Shown: positions 22,401 through 28,389 of the stretch, in pieces
Numbering within the stretch: the first letter of the stretch is position 1
Layout: the number at the start of each line of letters is the position of its first letter
NCBI GenBank assembly: GCA_036897485.1
Contig: JAYMTF010000912.1
Span: forward strand, 1-28,389
From: Pelargonium nanum
Lineage: Eukaryota; Streptophyta; Magnoliopsida; Geraniales; Geraniaceae
Reading direction: 5' to 3'
DNA length: 28,389 nt
Made by a program: the position numbers and the translations under genes
The notes under the pieces: generated by a model
What the model saw: only the letters and a program-made list of their open reading frames with translations
Told to the model about the DNA's origin: nothing
Database searches by the model: none

Positions 22401-23159
22401 GTCCGGTTTATGGTGGAGGCGCTGATGTCGGACGCTGGTGGCGTGTTTCGCCGGGAGCTGCGCGGATGGGAAGTAGGGGCGCTGTTGGAGCTCCGTTCGA
22501 CCATGGCAGAGGTGGTCCTCTCTGCAACAGTTCCTGATCGGTTGCTTTGGGCCCATTCGAGCTCCGGTAGGTTCACAACGAAGAAGGCTTTTGATGTCTT
22601 ACACTCGTCTTTGCCTCATATTCGATTCGCATGTTCTAAGCTCATTTGGAGGCCTTTTATCCCACAAAAAATGCAATGTTACGCATGGTTGGCAGCTCTA
22701 AATAGCATCCCCTGCAAGAGTTTTCTTTTACATCGAGGTATTTTACACTCTTCGGTTGATTGCACTTGTAAGTTATGTGATTAAGCTATCGAATCTTGTT
22801 CCCATTTGCTGTTATGGTGCCCATGGTCTATTCGTGTTTGGTTTGGAGTGCTGAATTGGTGGGGGGTGCGTTCTGTTTTGTCTCGTGATTGTTTTTCACT
22901 GCTCTCGAGTTGGTCTTCTTGTTTCTCCGGCAACAATTTTAGTCGGAAGGCATGGGACGCGGTCTGTTTAATCACCCTTTGGCACATATGGCTTGTCCGG
23001 AACGGTTTAGTTTTTCGTCATTTTTTTCCAAGTGTGGATGACGTGCTTCTTCGGGTTAAGAGTTCCATATTAGCTCTTATTTCTTGTTTGGATGTTTCAC
23101 TTTGTAATGGGTTCTCCTTTTCCAGCTGGGTTTCTAATCCTATCCCGTGTTTGGGTTAA
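19491..23159 (+). pseudogene. LINE ORF2: endonuclease, reverse transcriptase, zf-RVT (frame-broken)
   Basis: The start MFLLSWNIRG at 19491 is the usual ORF2 opening. The APE-type endonuclease looks complete to about 20200, with WNIRG, QESK, GDFN and SDH catalytic motifs. The reverse transcriptase occupies mainly 20465-21751, with YRPNSIVSAPYKIIAKLLANRL, the FQQAFDQLDW block, a GCLLSPFLF block (usually GDPLSPFLF) and the catalytic FADDT. The tail (about 22350-23159) is zf-RVT-like (FTTKKAFDVL..., KLIWRPFIPQKMQCYAWLA). A frame change near 20213, a TGA near 20347, an extra C in a C run near 21715 and later breaks disrupt it. The enzyme would nick target DNA and copy the LINE RNA; this copy cannot make it. 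Confidence 0.9.
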
Positions 23160-23227
23160 GGATCTTTTTTGTACTTTTATTTTAACCTACGGGTTTATTA
23201 AATATACCGCTCACTGATAAAAAAAAT

Positions 23228-23238
23228 ACCCAATTGTA
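23228..23238 (+). repeat. 3' target-site duplication of the LINE
   Basis: The second exact copy of ACCCAATTGTA directly follows the A-rich tail of the LINE and marks its 3' border. Confidence 0.9.
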
Positions 23239-24870
23239 CACACATAATGACATAAGGTCATTCCCGCAGACAATAGTTTTTTCTTTTAAATTACAACTAA
23301 GTCCCTATGCTTATTTAATTTTTTATCATGTCTATTGATTGACACGTTATAGAACTTTATTTCACAATTTTGTAAAATTTATTTCGCAAAATTTATTTCA
23401 CAATACAAAAATGTAGCATATATACGTAGACAATCAAGATATCGCTTAGCGATTGTTGCTTGTGCATCGTCGATTTTTCATCTTGTGAATGGGCAACATC
23501 TAGCACGAACGTTCTCAGGGATTCGTGTAGCATTCGTTTCTTAAATTTGTAATAAGAGTCCACAAGGGTATAAACAAGACGTGTACACAGTTCATTTTCA
23601 AGAAAAGCTCTGAGCCTACTCTCGTATAGTCACTTGTACATATTTCCACATTTGTCCAAAAACCCATGAAAACCACTTTCCATGGGAAATCAAATTTTGT
23701 ATAGCTAGAAGTACATGTCATTTTATCAGGCTGTTAGTTCAACAGTTTATCTGGCTACAATTTCAAACATCTATGCCACTGTACAATTGAGAGCCAAAAT
23801 ATGAGCATGATTGACTATTTATAATAAAAAAAAACAATTCAAGTACTTAACAGCAAGGCTTAACAAAAACTCTGGAAGTCGATCTTGCTCACACAAAAAA
23901 AACAACTTTAATGTCACGAATCAGGTTCCACGGTTGAAGCAAAAACCTGGAGCAATGAAACATTGTTTTTAAGACAATAACAAAACATGGTAGTAATTAA
24001 GAGACAGCTAGATATGAACACAAGGCCATTGATAACAACCACGTGAAGATATATAAATAAAATTAAGTTCAAAGGAAAGCATCCTGGCTTTAACTCACTA
24101 TTACAATTGTAGAAGCCATATAATAATGCGAACGAAAATCAACAGCCAAGACAAGAGAAAACACTCAAAAAATGGGAGTTATAGGTAATACATTGAAGTC
24201 TATTCCTTGCTAAGATTGATGTGGGGACAAAGAAAATAATGTTACGAGGAACACTTTATTTCGGGTTATAGAGACCTGAAGGACAACAATGGCAGCCTTC
24301 GTCAGCAAAGAATTTTTTTTTCTTCAACTTTTTTATTCTTCTACATAATATGAACGAGGAACATTATTCCATTTCACAATTTAGTAAGCATTATTTCTTC
24401 TTCAACTATGTTTTCAATTTCAGGATCATGTTTTCAAAAAAAAAAAATTCAGGAACATAAGTACAGTCTGATAAACAATACATTACAATCTGCTTAACTA
24501 TATAATTATACCATGCATAACTTGTTGCACTGAAGTTCAAACACAAAACTGCCATAATTATATCATGCATAACCAAAAGATAACTATCGAAGCAATTTGA
24601 TATTACTAAGTGCTTTGGTAAGCTTCACAAGGTGGGCTCTAAATTCAACATAGTCATTTATGTTCTAATTACCTCTGTGGACTGCACTGCACTACCAATG
24701 CATCAAACCACTTAACGAATCAACCAAATAGGGGTAGACTATTGTTCATAAACCGAGTCCAAGAAGTAGATAATAGAAGATGTGATATTGCATTGATAAC
24801 CATAACAAGAGATTAAAAGCTTAGAATTTAAGGTGAAAAGAAAAGAGAAATGAATGTACCAAAAATACAC
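23239..24870. other. Intergenic DNA between the LINE and the SUMO-like gene
   Basis: About 1.6 kb of AT-rich sequence with no frame of known family and no RNA gene. The right-hand part is probably 3' UTR and downstream sequence of the SUMO-like gene. Short A runs occur near 23824 and 24437. Confidence 0.5.
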
Positions 24871-27819
24871 CTATTTCACGTGAACTTCAATAATATCTTC
24901 ATCCTCCATGTCAAGCCCCTTGGGAGTTTCTGTGGGTTTTATTCGCGCCCCATCAAAACTAAATACCAAGCTTTGCAAGTCACGCTTGACTTTTTCAGCA
25001 TACATTTTAAAGAGCCGCTCGAATTTTTCATCCTATGATAATAAAAGCATTTTAATATAGTTATAATTGTTGAATCTACAACAGAATATGAAGGCAAACT
25101 AATATGAAACTACAATCATGAATAATAAGATGACATTAAGCTAAATAGTAACCATACAATAACATAAGAAGGCTAGCATCCATAACAAAAAGGATAAGTG
25201 TGATAATAAATAAATAAACGATCATTGTCAGGGACAGAGACAGACAGAATACTAAGGATCCAGTCCAACACTAAAAAGAACAATTTAAATGGCCTTGTCT
25301 AGTGTCTATTGCATCCCCTAAAGACGAAAGAAGAAGGGGAAGGGGACGGGGACGGGGACGGAAAGGGAATAAAAACAGAATGGCTTCAGATTCCTGCGGA
25401 GTTCCCGAACAAGAATGTCTGTTCTAAAGTGTTATTTTTTAGAAACAAATTCATGTTGAAAGATAAACCGATAATAGAGCTCCATTAGACTTTTCTTCTG
25501 AAAAAGAAAAGAGCAAAAAAGCTACCTCTAGACCATAATGCCTTTGAGAAGATTTATCAGCCATAACATAAAATATACCAAACAACATACAAAAAATAGT
25601 ATTGAGCTAAGAGAAAACCAGTGATGGTCACGTCCATATATTAACAAGTGGCACCACTCAATTATGGCACCGATTGATGTAAGGAACATAGTTATCGAAA
25701 CGAGATTTATATAGTGAATTGTTGGAGGAATTTTGTAAATCGAAATTTTCAAAATAACAAGTTATATATAATTAGAAAGATATTTTCCATAGTTTTACCT
25801 TGTATATACTAACTTTTTTTTAGCAGAATATCCATTACCTAATACCTTTGTGAAAATTTTGAAGAACAACAAGCTTATAAAGCAAGGAACAGGAGAGAGG
25901 GTTGCACACCGTCAGCTTTGTGAAATTGTATTGTGTGTGACTTAAATATTCTTAAAAAGTTTTAAACCAAAATATCTAGATTTCTAGAATCTCGTACTAA
26001 TAGAACTCTTAAAACCAACAAGAAACAAATGAGTTTTAAAAATTGATGAAGTCATCAAAGGTCACTGTATATTACATCTAGGTCTCAAGATCACTTATCA
26101 TCTATGAATTGGTTGAATTGTAAAGAATCGCAATGCAGGTGGTTTGAGTAGCCTAAATCGTTATTCAATGCGCGGTTCCATGTAAATAATGGTTCACCCT
26201 CTAGCTCATATCATTTTAGGGCTGAATTGAATGAACTGAGGTTCGAACTGTAAGGTTCACATAGTCCCAACAACCATAGGTTAGGAGCAGTCATGGTAGG
26301 TGAGTAGGTCAAAAAGGAGGAGAGGTTGATGATTAAAGTTGGGAAAGTGCATTACAACAATCAAGATGTGAGAAAGGAACAGAGCAAAGAATAAAGAGGT
26401 CTGAGTGTTGTTAGTGACTAGTTGCCCGCTTAAATGTTAAATAAGAAGGAATGAAAGAGGAAAGAGAAAGATACTAAGAGAGGTTGAATTTAAGAGCATG
26501 TGAAACTTTTATTAATCCTAAGTGTATAGAATTTATGAGGATGTGGTGTTTACTTCTATGGTTATATCACCACCATTCTTTCTAGTAATAAACCCTCACT
26601 CCCAGTGGTTCAGTTCATACCATACTATGTCCAGAAGAAAAGAAATTTCTCGAAGTGCACACCCAAAAGTAAAACAGCAAGAATATACCTTGTATATACG
26701 AAATTGCTTCTGTTCATCCTTGTCCTGAACAGAAATAACTATCTTTGCTCTTTGAGCATGAGGTTTTGATGGTTTCTCGGCAATAATCTTCGGAGGAGAA
26801 TCCAGTGACCCACTCAAATCTCTTTTTACAGATTCTTCCACAGCTCGCAACACTTTTTCAGCTGATTGGGCAAAAGATGCCAGCTCTTGTTTCTTTAACC
26901 TACACTAATAGATTACATTTAAATCCCAAAGGAAATTGATACAAAAAGAAATCGGCAGGGAGGAGAGTAAACTGTGAGGCAGATAACTGAGAAAACAGCT
27001 ATAAGATAATGCTCAATTTGGAAAAAGGCACCACATAAATATGTAAAAACATGTTTACTTATCAAATATTCTCAAAAGTCAAAACATGCCCACCAAGTGA
27101 CAAATTTGAATATCTCGGTATGAAATTCATAATGTCATATCTATTTCAATCCAAGAAACAATGGAAATACTTGAAGAGGCACATACCTCAGCTCCTTTAA
27201 AGTTGAATCCTCACCGAGCCCTGTCTCGGCATCAACAGAAACTTTGGGAGGAGGAGGCAGCCAATCCTCCTCTTCCTCACCAGAGTCAACAACCAAAATT
27301 GCCTTTTCTTTCTTATCTACCTTCTCAACCTATCCACAAATAAACAAATTTTCAAAATAATCCTTAAAGCACATTAATTAAACACAAGCACAACAGAAAA
27401 GGAGGGGAAAATCTTACAGCATGATCAGAAACCTTCCTCCTTTTCGGAGAGAAAGCCGGAGTTGAATCATCATCATCTTTTAAATAAAAGGAAAACAAGG
27501 TTAACCGTATTGCTGGTCTCTGAGAAAACGAAGTTAAAAAAAACATGGAAGAAAAAATCGAAATTTGAACTTCAAAATTTTCAACCGTTACCAACAAATT
27601 GTACTGCTATGAACGAGATTGAAACTTCCGAAGGCAAGCTTACCATCGAGGGATATGATGTTGAGGGGCTGGACTCGGTGGTAATCGAACAGAGGTTCTA
27701 GGTCATCAATCGGTTCGGCTTCGGCCTGAAAAGAACGAGGAAAATTGAATTCAAATTCAAACGGAAACCCTAGAAAGGTGCGATTTTCCATGGAATCGAA
27801 GCTTCTAGAAGCTCACCAT
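24871..27819 (-). CDS. SUMO-like domain protein (Rad60/Esc2/NIP45 type), resembles At1g68185
   Basis: The preferred model has six exons: 27819..27817 (ATG only), 27725..27644, 27476..27418, 27329..27187, 26899..26689 and 25032..24871. All joins are in frame and give 219 residues. The N terminus (MAEAEPIDDLEPLFDYHRVQPLNIISLDDDDD) is acidic, then comes a basic patch (SPKRRK) that may be a nuclear signal, then DSGEEEEDWLPPPPK. The C-terminal 73 residues form a ubiquitin fold of SUMO type (KIVISVQDKDEQKQFRIYK, FERLFKMYAEK, LVFSFDGARI, TPKGLDMEDEDIIEVHVK). There is no C-terminal GG, so it is a fixed SUMO-like domain rather than a conjugated SUMO. Rad60-family proteins act in SUMO-linked genome maintenance; that role is inferred here. 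An alternative start at 27791, without the first intron, gives 240 residues with a Phe-rich leader that looks like translated intron. Confidence 0.88.
25336..25357 (+). other. G-quadruplex motif in intron of the SUMO-like gene
   Basis: Four runs of GGGG (25336-25339, 25342-25345, 25348-25351, 25354-25357) are separated by only two bases each, and further GG and GGG runs follow. It is a (GGGGAC)n-type microsatellite on the strand opposite the transcript, inside the long fifth intron (25033-26688). Folding is expected from sequence rules, not shown. Confidence 0.7.
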
Positions 27820-28075
27820 CGTCGACTTGCTCTGTACAGGTGGTGGTGGTGGTGCTTTGGTCTCGTCTCTGTGGACGGTGTGGCGCGTGTTTTTGAAGTG
27901 GTTTTTGAAAATCGAAGCATAAACCAGATTTGTTGCAGTTGAAAATTGAAATAATATGCATAAATATTGACGAAGCAAGAAGCTATCAGTCCGGTTTGGG
28001 CCTTCACTTCGCTTTTCTGAGCCACTCAGGCCCATGCAACTCTGCTCTCCTTCAACCAAATTCTTTAAGGAATAA
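27820..28075 (-). promoter_or_regulatory. Short 5' flank / promoter region of the SUMO-like gene
   Basis: Only about 255 bp separate the preferred start codon from a Helitron terminus, so the leader and core promoter must lie here or extend into the element. The region has no clear TATA box in a fixed position. A telo-box, AAACCCTA, lies at 27763-27770 on the plus strand inside the predicted first intron, a motif common near housekeeping genes. Confidence 0.4.
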
Positions 28076-28389
28076 CTAGTTGTTGACCCGTGCATTGCAC
28101 GGGATGTGTTATATGTTGTTATACTATTGTGTCGAGAATTGGAAATCACTAATCGATGTGGTTCAATATGTAAATTTTTTAAACTATTATATAATAATAT
28201 TTATTATGTACAAATATATGAATTCAAAAATTGTGGACAAAATTATTAACTAAATCATTCCAATAATCAATATAAATTATTTAAAACTTCCTTGAATACT
28301 ACATTTTGAGTACAATTATATGTTTTGTCTTCACTATCACATATAAGAATTTTCAATCCAGATTTACTTGTAACTCTAGAAACTGCTAC
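28076..28389 (-). mobile_element. Helitron 3' end, element runs off the right edge
   Basis: On the minus strand a perfect 17-nt hairpin CCCGTGCAATGCACGGG (28103..28087, arms of 8 bp) is followed after 7 nt by CTAG (28079..28076) and then T. This is the classic Helitron 3' terminus inserted at an AT target. The element body therefore extends rightward beyond the window. The visible body is AT-rich with no Rep/helicase frame. It is a relative of the terminus at 3465, in the same orientation. Confidence 0.75.

Larger units (their letters stand above)
17993..23227 (+). mobile_element. Near full-length L1-type LINE, BNR-like (RRM in ORF1)
   Basis: The 5.2 kb element is bounded by an 11-bp target-site duplication, ACCCAATTGTA, at 17982-17992 and 23228-23238, and ends in a short A-rich tail (GATAAAAAAAAT). 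ORF1 starts 7 bp after the 5' border and carries an RNA recognition motif. ORF2 carries an endonuclease, a reverse transcriptase and a C-terminal zf-RVT-like region. An RRM in ORF1 is the hallmark of the BNR subclade of plant L1 elements described from beet. Several stops and frame breaks make the copy inactive. The perfect duplication argues against great age. It lies outside any host gene, between the B-box and SUMO-like genes and opposite in orientation. Confidence 0.93.

Noticed and set aside
25528-25752. 74-codon open frame with hydrophobic residues in the SUMO-like gene intron
   Set aside because: Lies wholly inside a well-bounded intron, AT-rich, and its membrane-like look is expected from T-rich codons.

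Overview
This is a stretch of nuclear DNA from a flowering plant, most likely a eudicot. The reasons are AT-rich introns with plant-type GT..AG borders, four plant gene families, a plant LINE and Helitron-type termini. The species cannot be named from the sequence. Statements about homologues rest on memory of the families, because no search was run.

Four intron-containing host genes lie on the minus strand. From right to left (direction of transcription) they are: a small SUMO-like-domain protein of the Rad60/Esc2/NIP45 type (24871-27819); a B-box/CCT zinc-finger protein resembling Arabidopsis BBX27 (11398-15419); a tandem CCCH zinc-finger protein of the C3H14/C3H15 (CDM1) type (5646-7624, with a 5' UTR intron reaching 8149); and a PCC13-62-type desiccation-related protein with a ferritin-like domain (396-2057). 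As I recall the Arabidopsis map, the first three match neighbours At1g68185, At1g68190 and At1g68200, so this looks like a conserved syntenic block. The PCC13-62-like gene carries a compact promoter with two perfect CCACGTGG (ABRE/G-box) sites and several TGCATG (RY) cores, which fits ABA- or seed-maturation-driven expression.

The space between the genes is filled by mobile and repetitive DNA. The largest piece is a nearly complete 5.2 kb L1-type LINE on the plus strand (17993-23227). It is flanked by an 11-bp target-site duplication, and its ORF1 begins with an RRM, as in the BNR clade; both ORFs are now interrupted. Two related Helitron 3' termini (a 17-nt hairpin, a short spacer, then CTAG) sit in the same orientation at 3465 and 28076. 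There are also two tRNA-like SINE remnants, a hAT-like fragment, a 28-bp minisatellite followed by an 84-bp duplication (9699-10038), and a GC-rich repeat block that may be an LTR fossil (about 16400-17570).

I found no evidence for a wholly new biological system. The most useful points are the syntenic trio, the desiccation promoter, the BBX27-like protein that keeps a complete CCT domain, the LINE with its RRM and TAG-only interruptions in ORF1, the paired Helitron ends, and an intronic G-quadruplex motif.
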